64,000 bases of DNA from S5-327 sp965116015 (GTDB lineage Bacteria; Chloroflexota; Dehalococcoidia; Lucifugimonadales; Australimonadaceae), in contig OZ220477.1 in NCBI GenBank assembly GCA_965116015.1, positions 558,001 to 622,000 of the forward strand. The letters are read 5' to 3'. The notes under the pieces are model-generated. The model was given only the letters and a program-made list of their open reading frames with translations, did not search any database and was not told where the DNA came from. A program made the translations under genes and the position numbers. Each line of letters opens with the position of its first letter. Within the stretch, counting starts at the first letter, position 1. Shown in pieces: positions 49,177 through 56,666 of this stretch.

Positions 49177-50670
49177 ATGGTTGCGCGTCGCTGGCGCGGG
49201 ATAGAGCCGTTGTCGGAGCGGGACAGGGCTCTCGATTTGGGGTTGCGTTCGCTGTACGCGGCTTGGCGTCAGTCGCATGGGCGTTTGAGCGCGGCGAATC
49301 TGGAGGCGTTCCGCCAGCGTCTCACTCGGAAGCTGAGCGTGGAGACTGGGATTCTCGAACGGCTCTACGACGTCGACAGGGGGACGACGGAGCAGCTCGT
49401 CGAGCACGGGTTTGTGGAGGGGCTGGTTCCTCGTTCGTCGACGGACACGGAGCCGGCGCGCCTCATTCAGATACTGAAGGATCATGAGGGGGCTGTCGAG
49501 CTGCTGATGGACTGCGTATCGGGTCAGCGGGAGCTGACGGTGGGGTTTATCCATGAGCTGCATAGTGCGCTGACGCTGCATCAGGAGACGGTTACTGCGT
49601 ACGATCAGTTCGGGAATCGGCTCGAAGTTCCGTTGCGGCGGGGGGCTTACAAGGAGTGGCCGAACAATCCGAGCAGAACGGATGGGCTTATTCATGAGTT
49701 CTGTCCTCCGCTGCAGGTTGCGCCGGAGATGGAGCGGCTGCTCGAGATGTTTGCGGGGTATGAGGATGTAGATCCTGCGCTGGCCGCCGCGTGGCTTCAT
49801 CATCGCTTTACGCAGATTCACCCTTATCAGGATGGGAACGGGCGGGTAGCGCGCGCTCTGGTTACGCTCGTTCTTCTGAAGGCCAAGCTTCTGCCGGTGG
49901 TTGTGGACAGGGATGCGCGCGTGCGCTACCTGAATGCGCTGGAATCGGCGGACGATGGAGACATTGGGGATCTGGCGAGGTTCTTTGCCGAGCTCGAGCA
50001 GCACGTGATAATGCAGGCGCTCAGCGTGGAGACCGATGGCGCGGGACAGGCTCCGCGGGTGACGTCGGAGGTCATCGAGAGCGTTGGGGCGAGGCTTAGG
50101 GAACGCAAGCTGCAGGCAGAGGCGGGGCTGGCCGCGGTCAACGAGACGGCCTTGCGGCTCAGAGCGAGCGCGGAGCGGGTTGTTCGGCGGGCGCTGAACG
50201 AGTTGCGGAGCGTTGTGGATGTTGAAGGCGGAGCGCATTTCAACTTCGTCAGTACTGTTGCTGTGAATGTTGGGGGCGCGGATCGTGGCAATGCGCATTG
50301 GTACAGGCAAGATGTTGTGCGGTTCGCCAAAGAGAGCGACAAGTTTGTGAACTTCGATCAGCCGCATTACTTCGTGAAGGGCTCAGTGAGCTCCGGACAT
50401 GAGCGGCTGATATTTGTTGTGTCGCTGCATCATGTGGGGCGAATCCCGTTCGGGGTTATGGAGGCGACGGCGTTCGCGCAGTTCGTGGCGTATGAGACGT
50501 CCGACGATTCGGACGGAGAGGCGGCGCCGGAGCGCGAGGTTTCCCCTTGCTCTACGGTTCCGTTCGCGTTCACGTACAGTACTCGCGTGGAGGATGTGGA
50601 GGGGGAGTTCGAGGAGTGGGTGGACCGGGCGCTTGCTCCGGCGATTCTGGAGTGGAGCTACCGGCTTTAG
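49177..50670 (+). CDS. Fic-domain protein (probable AMP-transferase)
   Basis: A 497-residue protein from ATG 49177 with GGGAGGTAG upstream. The Fic motif IHPYQDGNGRVAR (residues 214-226) has the catalytic His and the phosphate-binding GNGR. The N-terminal segment SVETGILERLYDVDRGTTEQ corresponds to the inhibitory helix of a family that usually reads TGIIEG; here the last position is Arg (TGILER), so autoinhibition may be weaker. A helical middle region (about 300-350) and a C-terminal domain of about 130 residues (FNFVSTVAVNVGG, HVGRIPFGVMEATAF) are unfamiliar. Fic proteins attach AMP or other groups to protein targets. Its neighbours on the right are a restriction-modification cassette, on the left a Clp_N protein. 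Confidence 0.85.
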   Translation: MVARRWRGIEPLSERDRALDLGLRSLYAAWRQSHGRLSAANLEAFRQRLTRKLSVETGILERLYDVDRGTTEQLVEHGFVEGLVPRSSTDTEPARLIQILKDHEGAVELLMDCVSGQRELTVGFIHELHSALTLHQETVTAYDQFGNRLEVPLRRGAYKEWPNNPSRTDGLIHEFCPPLQVAPEMERLLEMFAGYEDVDPALAAAWLHHRFTQIHPYQDGNGRVARALVTLVLLKAKLLPVVVDRDARVRYLNALESADDGDIGDLARFFAELEQHVIMQALSVETDGAGQAPRVTSEVIESVGARLRERKLQAEAGLAAVNETALRLRASAERVVRRALNELRSVVDVEGGAHFNFVSTVAVNVGGADRGNAHWYRQDVVRFAKESDKFVNFDQPHYFVKGSVSSGHERLIFVVSLHHVGRIPFGVMEATAFAQFVAYETSDDSDGEAAPEREVSPCSTVPFAFTYSTRVEDVEGEFEEWVDRALAPAILEWSYRL

Positions 50671-50673
50671 GGT

Positions 50674-50721
50674 CGCGCGCTAGGCTGGGCGGAATACGGG
50701 GAGGGTGATTTCGGGGGTTAG
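50674..50721 (+). repeat. 48-bp direct repeat, left copy
   Basis: Matches 52378-52425 at 47 of 48 positions (C/T difference at 50686). The right copy contains the 3' end of the OB-fold protein gene; this left copy is a non-coding duplicate immediately after the fic stop. Confidence 0.85.
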
Positions 50722-50730
50722 ACGGCACCG

Positions 50731-52293
50731 TTGTCGGAGCGGGACAATCCCGTCTGGTTATGGCGGTGTCCCTGTGGTAGGCTCCTAGAACTTGTAAGCA
50801 AGGAGACACAGTATGGCTGGGACGACGGACGGCGAACGCAACGCAACGCAACGCAACGCAACGCAACGCAACGCAACGCAACGCAACGCAACGCAACGCA
50901 ACGCAACGCAGAATTATACCACAACCTGAATGTCGAAAGCCGTACGCTGTTTATCGGGGACAACCTGCCGATACTGAGGGGCATCAATTCGGAGAGCATT
51001 GACCTCATCGCTACTGACCCGCCGTTCAACAAGGGGGTGAAGGCGTTCGAGGGCATCGTTACAGCTGGGACGGACGCCAGGGGACAGAAGGTCAGTTACA
51101 AGGACGTGTGGACTTGGGGGGATGTGCAATCTGAGTGGATGGAGAGCATCCGAGAGGATCATCCGAACCTGTATAGCGTGATACAGGCTGCGAACGCCGC
51201 GGGCGGAGAGGATATAGGGGCATTCCTGTGCTGGCTCGGCGTCCGCGCATTAGAGATGCACCGCATTCTCAAGCCGACAGGCAGCATTTATCTGCACATT
51301 GACCATACCGCCCACGCATGGGTGAAATGCATGCTCGACGCTGTCTTTGGGCGCGAGCGCTTTCGCAACGAAATCGTGTGGTGTTATCCGCCAACAGGGC
51401 AACCGCCTAAAGCCTCGTTCCCGCGCAAACACGACGATATTCTATTCTATGCCAAAACTAATGACGCGAAATTCTTCACTCAGTATGGCCCAATGACCGA
51501 AGCAACACTGAGGACATACTCTTCAGTGGATAAGGACGGAAGAAGATACAGCAAGGCGCACGGCGGAAGAACATATCTCGATGAATTAAGAGGACGCGCT
51601 ATTCCGTCGTGGTGGGATGATTGTGGTTCAGGGTCAACTATGCCTGTCCGCGAGCGCACAGGCTATCCGACGCAGAAACCTCTTGCGTTGTACGAACGCA
51701 TCATCAAGGCATCCAGCAACGGAGGCGACGTTGTGCTAGACCCGTTCGCGGGATGCGCAACAACCTGTATTGCGGCTGAGCGGCTTGGTCGCGAGTGGAT
51801 AGCTATCGACATCAATAAAGAGGCTGAGGATGTCGTTGTAGATCGATTGCAGCGCGAAGCACAGTTGCCTAGTGGCGCCAGTGCGTGGAACCGGTCAGTC
51901 CTCGTGGAGACTGAACCGCCTGAGCGCACTGACGGTGGAGAGAAGGCTGGACCGGAGCTAGCGCTTGTGAGTCCCAAACCTAAAGGCCCACGTATGAGCA
52001 TCAGGGAAATACGGGAGGAACTCAGCGAGAAGCACGGTTGCATCTGTCAGGGATGCGGCTACGAGCCACCGGGCAAGCTATCCGAGTACCTTGAGGTTGA
52101 CCACCGCAAGCCGAAGTCGCGGGGCGGAGGTGATGAACTGAGTAATAGGGTGCTGCTCTGCCCGCCGTGCAATGGGGTGAAGAGCAATAAGCTCTCACTA
52201 TCGGAGCTCCGGAAGCGCCGTGTAGAAGAGGGACGGATGGTCAAGAGCGAGTGGACGATGGAGTGGTATGAGCGGGAGGGCAAGTTCGATTAG
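50731..52293 (+). CDS. Phase-variable DNA methyltransferase fused to an HNH nuclease domain
   Basis: The open frame encodes a beta-class amino-methyltransferase: LIATDPPFNKG (motif IV), EMHRILKPTGSIYLHIDH, GYPTQKPLALYERII, VVLDPFAGCATT (motif I) and WIAIDIN. A C-terminal HNH domain follows: CQGCGYEPPG, LEVDHRKPKSRGGGDELSN, LLCPPCNGVKSNK. It may be a one-protein restriction-modification system. The frame passes through fifteen ACGCA repeats. The only strong start (AAGGAGA, then ATG at 50813) is in a different frame and ends at 50929, so with 15 repeats the gene appears off; 14 or 17 repeats would join it. The nominal TTG start at 50731 lies in a 19-bp copy of fic sequence and lacks a ribosome site. 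Confidence 0.8.
   Translation: MSERDNPVWLWRCPCGRLLELVSKETQYGWDDGRRTQRNATQRNATQRNATQRNATQRNAELYHNLNVESRTLFIGDNLPILRGINSESIDLIATDPPFNKGVKAFEGIVTAGTDARGQKVSYKDVWTWGDVQSEWMESIREDHPNLYSVIQAANAAGGEDIGAFLCWLGVRALEMHRILKPTGSIYLHIDHTAHAWVKCMLDAVFGRERFRNEIVWCYPPTGQPPKASFPRKHDDILFYAKTNDAKFFTQYGPMTEATLRTYSSVDKDGRRYSKAHGGRTYLDELRGRAIPSWWDDCGSGSTMPVRERTGYPTQKPLALYERIIKASSNGGDVVLDPFAGCATTCIAAERLGREWIAIDINKEAEDVVVDRLQREAQLPSGASAWNRSVLVETEPPERTDGGEKAGPELALVSPKPKGPRMSIREIREELSEKHGCICQGCGYEPPGKLSEYLEVDHRKPKSRGGGDELSNRVLLCPPCNGVKSNKLSLSELRKRRVEEGRMVKSEWTMEWYEREGKFD
50800..50815 (+). promoter_or_regulatory. Ribosome-binding site and likely true ATG of the phase-variable methyltransferase
   Basis: AAGGAGA followed by CACAGT and ATG (50813-50815), optimal spacing. 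Translation runs into the ACGCA repeats and, at 15 units, ends at the TGA at 50927-50929 after 38 residues. Confidence 0.65.
50836..50910 (+). repeat. Pentanucleotide microsatellite (ACGCA)15
   Basis: Fifteen uninterrupted copies, 75 bp, within the 5' coding region. Five is not a multiple of three, so slippage by one unit shifts the downstream frame, the classical set-up for translational phase variation. Confidence 0.97.
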
Positions 52294-52377
52294 AAGCCAA
52301 GTCAGCAGCAGGCGATGTGCCCGCAGCTGGCAGCAACAGTCTCTCTCGGAACGCCTCTAAGGGAGCGTTCAAAGGGG

Positions 52378-52425
52378 CGCGCGCTAGGCCGGGCGGAATA
52401 CGGGGAGGGTGATTTCGGGGGTTAG
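52378..52425 (+). repeat. 48-bp direct repeat, right copy
   Basis: Second copy of 50674-50721, spanning the stop and last codons of the leftward OB-fold protein gene. Together the two bracket the methyltransferase-HNH gene. Confidence 0.85.
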
Positions 52426-52803
52426 GTCTTGGAAGTCCGCCTGGAGGGGCATTCCGATGCGGATGGCGGCCGGGTCGGGGTCGACGCCGACGAGGTTGGA
52501 GGGGATGCGAGGGCCCTCTTCGAGGTCAATCATGGCGACGATGTAGGGGACTTTGTCGCGGAGCGCAGGGAGAGGGGCGCGGTGGACGATGGCGAATGTG
52601 TGGAGAGTTCCTCTGCCGCTGGCTTGCGTCCACTCGACGTTGCGTCCGCCGCAGCCGGGGCAGATGTCGCGCGGGTAGAAGTATGGCTTGCTGCAGTCGC
52701 GGCAGCGCCGGAGCCAGAGTTCGCGGGTTTGGGCTTTCTCCCAGTAGAAGTCGGATTCGGGTTGTTTGACGGGGAGGGGCCCCTGGTAAGGGGCGGCGGT
52801 CAT
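52384..52803 (-). CDS. Zn-ribbon/OB-fold (DUF35) acyl-CoA-associated protein
   Basis: A 139-residue protein. The N-terminal rubredoxin-like zinc ribbon has CRDCSKPYFYPRDICPGCG (C-x2-C...C-x2-C). The OB-fold follows: GTLHTFAIVHRAP, PYIVAMIDLEEGPRI and GMPLQADF. DUF35 proteins pair with thiolase-like proteins in acyl-CoA and steroid side-chain metabolism, and a thiolase gene lies just upstream in this operon. The start overlaps the stop of the preceding microprotein gene (ATGA). Its 3' end falls inside the right-hand 48-bp repeat and appears intact. Confidence 0.88.
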   Translation of the reverse strand: MTAAPYQGPLPVKQPESDFYWEKAQTRELWLRRCRDCSKPYFYPRDICPGCGGRNVEWTQASGRGTLHTFAIVHRAPLPALRDKVPYIVAMIDLEEGPRIPSNLVGVDPDPAAIRIGMPLQADFQDLTPEITLPVFRPA

Positions 52804-52922
52804 TCGCGGGCTCCGGCGCTTGCGGGGCTGGATTCGGCGTCGACCATGGCGATCTTGTAGAGGATGCCGATTCCGATGGCGAGTCCGAGCACGAAGATGC
52901 TGAGTACGGCGAGTTTGTACAT
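52800..52922 (-). CDS. 40-residue single-span membrane microprotein
   Basis: Starting ATG 52922, with GGAG eight bases upstream, and ending in the ATGA overlap with the OB-fold gene. Residues 3-26 (KLAVLSIFVLGLAIGIGILY) form one membrane span; the tail VDAESSPASAGARE is polar. It starts 6 bases after the thiolase stop. The tight spacing on both sides and the good ribosome site argue that it is real. Function unknown. Confidence 0.6.
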   Translation of the reverse strand: MYKLAVLSIFVLGLAIGIGILYKIAMVDAESSPASAGARE

Positions 52923-52927
52923 TAGGG

Positions 52928-54070
52928 TTACTCCATTCCGAGGATGATTGTTCCGGTTGCGGAGAGGGCTCCGCCGGTTCCGTTGACGAGGCTGAGGCTG
53001 AGGCCAGGGACTTGGCGGTCGCCGGCTTCGCCTCTGAGCTGGCGGACGGCTTCGACGATGAGGAAGATGCCGTACATTCCGGGGTGAGTGTAGGAGAGGC
53101 CTCCGCCGCTGGTGTTCATTGGGAAGTCGCCGCCGGGGGCGGTTCGCTGTCCTGCGAGGAAGTCGGGGGCCTCGCCGGGTCCGCAGAAGCCGAGGGATTC
53201 GAGGGTTGCGATGACGGTGTAGGTGAAGGAATCGTAGATCATAGCGAGGCCGATGTCGCTGTGGGTTACGCCGGCCATAGCGAGGGCGGCGGGTCCGGTT
53301 ACGCGGGCGGGGGTTGCTGTGAGGTCGGGCATCATTGAGATGCCGGCGTGGTCGTGATGCTCGGCGTGGCCGAGGATGGAGACGGGGCGCTTGGGGAGGG
53401 AGCGGGCGCGTTCTGCGGATGTGACGACGACGGCGGCTCCGGCGTCGGTAACGAGGCAGCAGTCGAGGATGTGGAAGGGCCAGGATATCCAGCGGGAGTT
53501 GTGGTAGTCGTCGAAGGTCATAGGGTCGCGCATAGCGGCTTTGGGGTTGAGCTGGGCCCATTTGCGGGTTGAGACGGCGACTTCGGCCATAGCCTGCCGG
53601 GCGCGGTCGCGGCCGTAGGTGTGCATATAGCGCGTGGCGGCCATCGAGTAGTTGATGGGCATTCCGATCATTCCGTAGGGGATTTCGTAGGCGGCGACGG
53701 GCAGGTTGGGGTCTCGGGGGACGGGGGCGCGGGAGGAGCGTCCGGCTTGTCCGTGGGTGATGAGGGCGACCTCGCAGAGTCCGCTGGCGATGGCGTTGGC
53801 GGCGTGTCCGACGTGGACGACGAAGGAGGTGCCGCCGACGGTGGTGGTGTCGGTGTAGCGCGGGGCGAGGCCGAGGTAGTCGGCGAGGTCGTAGTTGGCG
53901 TAGCCGGCGGTGAGGAGCGCGTCGACGTCGCGGAGGGAGAGTCCGGCGTCGGCGAGGGCGTTGGAGGCGGCCTCGGCGTGGTGGGCGAGGGCTGATTTGC
54001 GGGGGACGAGGCCGATCTCGTCGGACTCGGCGACGCCGACGATGACAGCGGATTTGGCGGGGTTGACCAT
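52928..54070 (-). CDS. Thiolase-superfamily protein (acetyl-CoA acetyltransferase-like, SCPx type)
   Basis: A 380-residue protein from ATG 54070 with GAGG upstream; earlier in-frame codons are low-complexity. Features are AVIVGVAESDEIG, VDALLTAGY, CCLVTDAGAAVVVTS, YDSFTYTVIATLE and MNTSGGGLSYTHPGMYG with the family His. The position that carries the reactive Cys in true thiolases reads GGTSFVVHVGHAANAI, without Cys, as in many DUF35-partnered thiolase-like proteins. It probably forms a complex with the OB-fold protein two genes downstream and acts on an acyl-CoA by retro-Claisen/aldol chemistry or binding. TATACT at 54112-54107 may be its -10. Confidence 0.85.
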   Translation of the reverse strand: MVNPAKSAVIVGVAESDEIGLVPRKSALAHHAEAASNALADAGLSLRDVDALLTAGYANYDLADYLGLAPRYTDTTTVGGTSFVVHVGHAANAIASGLCEVALITHGQAGRSSRAPVPRDPNLPVAAYEIPYGMIGMPINYSMAATRYMHTYGRDRARQAMAEVAVSTRKWAQLNPKAAMRDPMTFDDYHNSRWISWPFHILDCCLVTDAGAAVVVTSAERARSLPKRPVSILGHAEHHDHAGISMMPDLTATPARVTGPAALAMAGVTHSDIGLAMIYDSFTYTVIATLESLGFCGPGEAPDFLAGQRTAPGGDFPMNTSGGGLSYTHPGMYGIFLIVEAVRQLRGEAGDRQVPGLSLSLVNGTGGALSATGTIILGME

Positions 54071-54106
54071 CGGGGCCTCGTTGGGATGCGGAGTTCTGTC
54101 GCGGAG

Positions 54107-54112
54107 AGTATA
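54107..54112 (-). promoter_or_regulatory. Candidate -10 box (TATACT) for the thiolase operon
   Basis: On the minus strand TATACT lies 36 bases before the thiolase ATG, with spelling identical to the box before Rieske oxygenase 2. Confidence 0.35.
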
Positions 54113-54346
54113 GCGGTTGGGCGCTGGGGGCGCGCTGGCTGGAGCCGCTACGCTGAGGAACGCGGGGTCGTCTCCGAGGAGCGCGCTGGCGGAGGCTGGG
54201 GCGAGGGGAGCTTCCGAACGCGTTGATTGCCCACGCGGGGCGTGTTGCAAGCGGGACGGCGATGCCGTGATACTTGGGGGCGACTGTTCAGGAGATTGGC
54301 GGTTACGGGATTACGCGATCTTTCGCGATTTTAAGGAGAACGCGCG

Positions 54347-55441
54347 ATGACAACTACGGTGAAGCTCAAGGCTATCGACGCGGACGCGCACGTTGTTGAG
54401 AGCGAGCGCACGTGGGATCACTTGGACGCGGAGGATGAGCAGTTCCGGCCTCAGCTCTTTTCTTCGCCCGACAACGATAAGAGCCGGTATTGGGTGATCG
54501 ACGGGAAGATTGCGGGTCTGCGGTTGCCGACGCCGTCGGAGCGGGAGTTGCAGGCGATGTCGCAGCGCGCGGGTCGCGATCTTGTTACGGCTGCGGATGC
54601 GCGCCATCTTGACGACATTGCTCTGCGCCTTGGGCATATGGATCAGCTGGGGGTTGACATTCAGGTATTGCACAACACGCTGTGGATCCGGGATGTTACG
54701 CGCCGTCCTGAGGTTGATCGCGCGTTGTGCAAGTCGTGGAACCGCTGGATGGCGGAGGCGTGGAAGCAGGCGGGCGGGCGGCTGCGCTGGGCGGCGGTTC
54801 TGCCGCTGACCGATCTCGACGCGGCGATCGAGATGATGCCGTGGGCGAAGGAGAACGGGGCGGTGGGGGTTGTGATGAAGCCGTTCGAGGGCAGCCGGTT
54901 TATGCTCGACCCGTACTTTTTCCCGTACCTGGAGGCGGCGCAGGAGCACGATCTGACGATTACGATTCATATCGCCAACGCGAATCAGGCGTATGTGGAG
55001 GCGATGAGTTCGCCGTATGATCCAAGCGGGGGGCTGCCCACGTTCCGGATGCCGACGGTGCACGCTTGCAATGCGCTCATTCTGAGCGACTTGCCGAAGC
55101 GGTTCCCGGAGTTGCGGTGGGGGTTCATTGAGTCGTCGTCGCAGTGGGCGCCGTGGGTGATGCACGAGACGTCGCGCCGGGCGCGGCAGTCTGGGTGGAA
55201 GCTGCCGGACAATCCGTTCAAGGAGTACAACATCTACGTGTCGGCGCAGACGGACGACGATTTCGAGTACGTTTTCAGCTACATCGGCGACGAGAATGTT
55301 GTTATCGGCACGGACTACGGGCACACGGACACGTCGAGCGAGGTGGACGCGATCGAGACGTTCCGGGGGCTCACGACGGTGAATGAGGCGTCGAAGCAGA
55401 AGGTTCTGGTCGACAACGCGATCGCCCTTTACCGCCTCTAG
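54347..55441 (+). CDS. Amidohydrolase-family protein (ACMSD-like)
   Basis: A 364-residue metal-dependent TIM barrel from ATG 54347 behind AAGGAGAA. DADAHVVE is the N-terminal metal-binding segment (D-x-H in this subfamily). TITIHIANAN supplies the next His, RWGFIESSSQWAPWV the mid-barrel region and IGTDYGHTD the final Asp. The subfamily includes decarboxylases and hydrolases such as aminocarboxymuconate semialdehyde decarboxylase, often in aromatic catabolism. No partner gene is adjacent on the same strand. Substrate unknown. Confidence 0.85.
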   Translation: MTTTVKLKAIDADAHVVESERTWDHLDAEDEQFRPQLFSSPDNDKSRYWVIDGKIAGLRLPTPSERELQAMSQRAGRDLVTAADARHLDDIALRLGHMDQLGVDIQVLHNTLWIRDVTRRPEVDRALCKSWNRWMAEAWKQAGGRLRWAAVLPLTDLDAAIEMMPWAKENGAVGVVMKPFEGSRFMLDPYFFPYLEAAQEHDLTITIHIANANQAYVEAMSSPYDPSGGLPTFRMPTVHACNALILSDLPKRFPELRWGFIESSSQWAPWVMHETSRRARQSGWKLPDNPFKEYNIYVSAQTDDDFEYVFSYIGDENVVIGTDYGHTDTSSEVDAIETFRGLTTVNEASKQKVLVDNAIALYRL

Positions 55442-55715
55442 CGGCGGGGCAGAGGCCATCGTCGATGTCGCAACGCTGAGGCGGCAGCGCGGTTGCGCTG
55501 CGCGTCAGGGGGGTGGGGCAGTCGTAGCCACCCCATCGTCCGCCGCCTCCAGGGCGGGGCGCGCCGCTGGGATGGGGGCGCGCGCAGCGGCACGGCAGGG
55601 CGTCGCTGCCGGCGCCGCAGCGCTTTTGGGGTGGTAGCGCGGCTGGGGAGCGGCGCCGAGGAGGAGGCTATCGCGGGCGTCGAGCAGCAGGCCGTAGCGC
55701 AGGCTGAGGAGCGGG

Positions 55716-56444
55716 TCAGGGGGTTGTGGGCTCCTGGATGACGCCGAAGAGGTTGCCTTCGGGGTCTTCGCAGTAGGCGTACGTGCCGATGCCGGGCAAT
55801 TCGGCGGGGCCTACCACGATTTTGCCTCCGTTTGCGGCGATCTTCGCGAGCGTATCGTCGAGTGAGTCGACGAGCGATGTGTTGATGACGGGCTGCGCGA
55901 ACTGGCGCTCCATCAGGGCGCCGTCGATGCCTGGGCCTTTGTCTGGGCGGGTTGTGGCGAGCCAGTAGTCTTCGGCGACTTCCCCGGTTTGGACTGTCCA
56001 GCCGAGGGATTTTGTGTAGAAGTCGGCGAGGGCGGCGGGATCGTCGCCGAGGATCTCGAAGTGGATGACTCTTGCGGCTGGGGGCGCCGACGCCAGCCGG
56101 TCGGCGATGGCGTCGGCGCGCGCGGCCATGATGAAGTCGTTCCGGCGCACGCCTCCGGCGACGTGAGTTTGCCAGGCGATGGTTGCGCGTCCCCATTCGA
56201 GGGTGATCTTGGGGTGGTGGTTCTGCGTCTCGGCTTCGGCGGCGACTTCGTTGGCGAACGTCCAGGCGGCGCCGAATGTGTCGAACGTGAACACGCGCTC
56301 CAGGCGTTCGTCGCCGTTGGCGAGGAGGGTCCAGTCGGGGATCTGGGCCTGCATCGCGGCGATTTCGTCGAGGGATGGCGGCGGCGCGGCGGCGCTCGAG
56401 GTTTCGCATTGCTGGTCGGCGAGGTTCGAGGGGTGGGTGGTCAT
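55716..56444 (-). CDS. Pterin-4a-carbinolamine dehydratase fused to a VOC domain
   Basis: A 242-residue protein. Residues 24-110 form a pterin carbinolamine dehydratase domain: WTLLANGDERLERVFTFDTF, ETQNHHPKITLEWGRATI (the H-H-P active-site motif) and QTHVAGGVRRNDFIMAA. Residues about 122-240 form a VOC module: VIHFEILGDDPAALADFYTK, GKIVVGPAELPGIGTYAYCE and EDPEGNLFGVIQE. The first domain recycles tetrahydropterin after aromatic-amino-acid hydroxylation, or acts in molybdopterin or transcription roles. The VOC half may bind a related substrate or metal. AGTGTA at 56498-56503 (TACACT on the minus strand) may be its -10. Confidence 0.82.
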   Translation of the reverse strand: MTTHPSNLADQQCETSSAAAPPPSLDEIAAMQAQIPDWTLLANGDERLERVFTFDTFGAAWTFANEVAAEAETQNHHPKITLEWGRATIAWQTHVAGGVRRNDFIMAARADAIADRLASAPPAARVIHFEILGDDPAALADFYTKSLGWTVQTGEVAEDYWLATTRPDKGPGIDGALMERQFAQPVINTSLVDSLDDTLAKIAANGGKIVVGPAELPGIGTYAYCEDPEGNLFGVIQEPTTP

Positions 56445-56666
56445 AGGGTTTTCCTCCTGGCGGTTCGGGTAAAGCTTGAGCGGCTCTCAGCGCTGTCAGT
56501 GTAGGAGAGGGGTTCGGAGGGGGCAATCGCTGTTTGTCGTGGCAGGTTTGCGGCGCTTCCGGGGAGGGGCGGGTCGCGTTGCCGCTCTTCCGCCTAGGCT
56601 GCTAGCATCGCGTCATCTTGCGCGGGAGAGCTGTTGGTTTGCTCCTGCGCTCTGTGGAGCTTTCTC

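Noticed and set aside
50836..50910. CRISPR array or coding repeat domain
   Set aside because: The unit is 5 bp without spacers, and its translation (TQRNA repeats) is not a recognised domain. A slippage switch explains it better.
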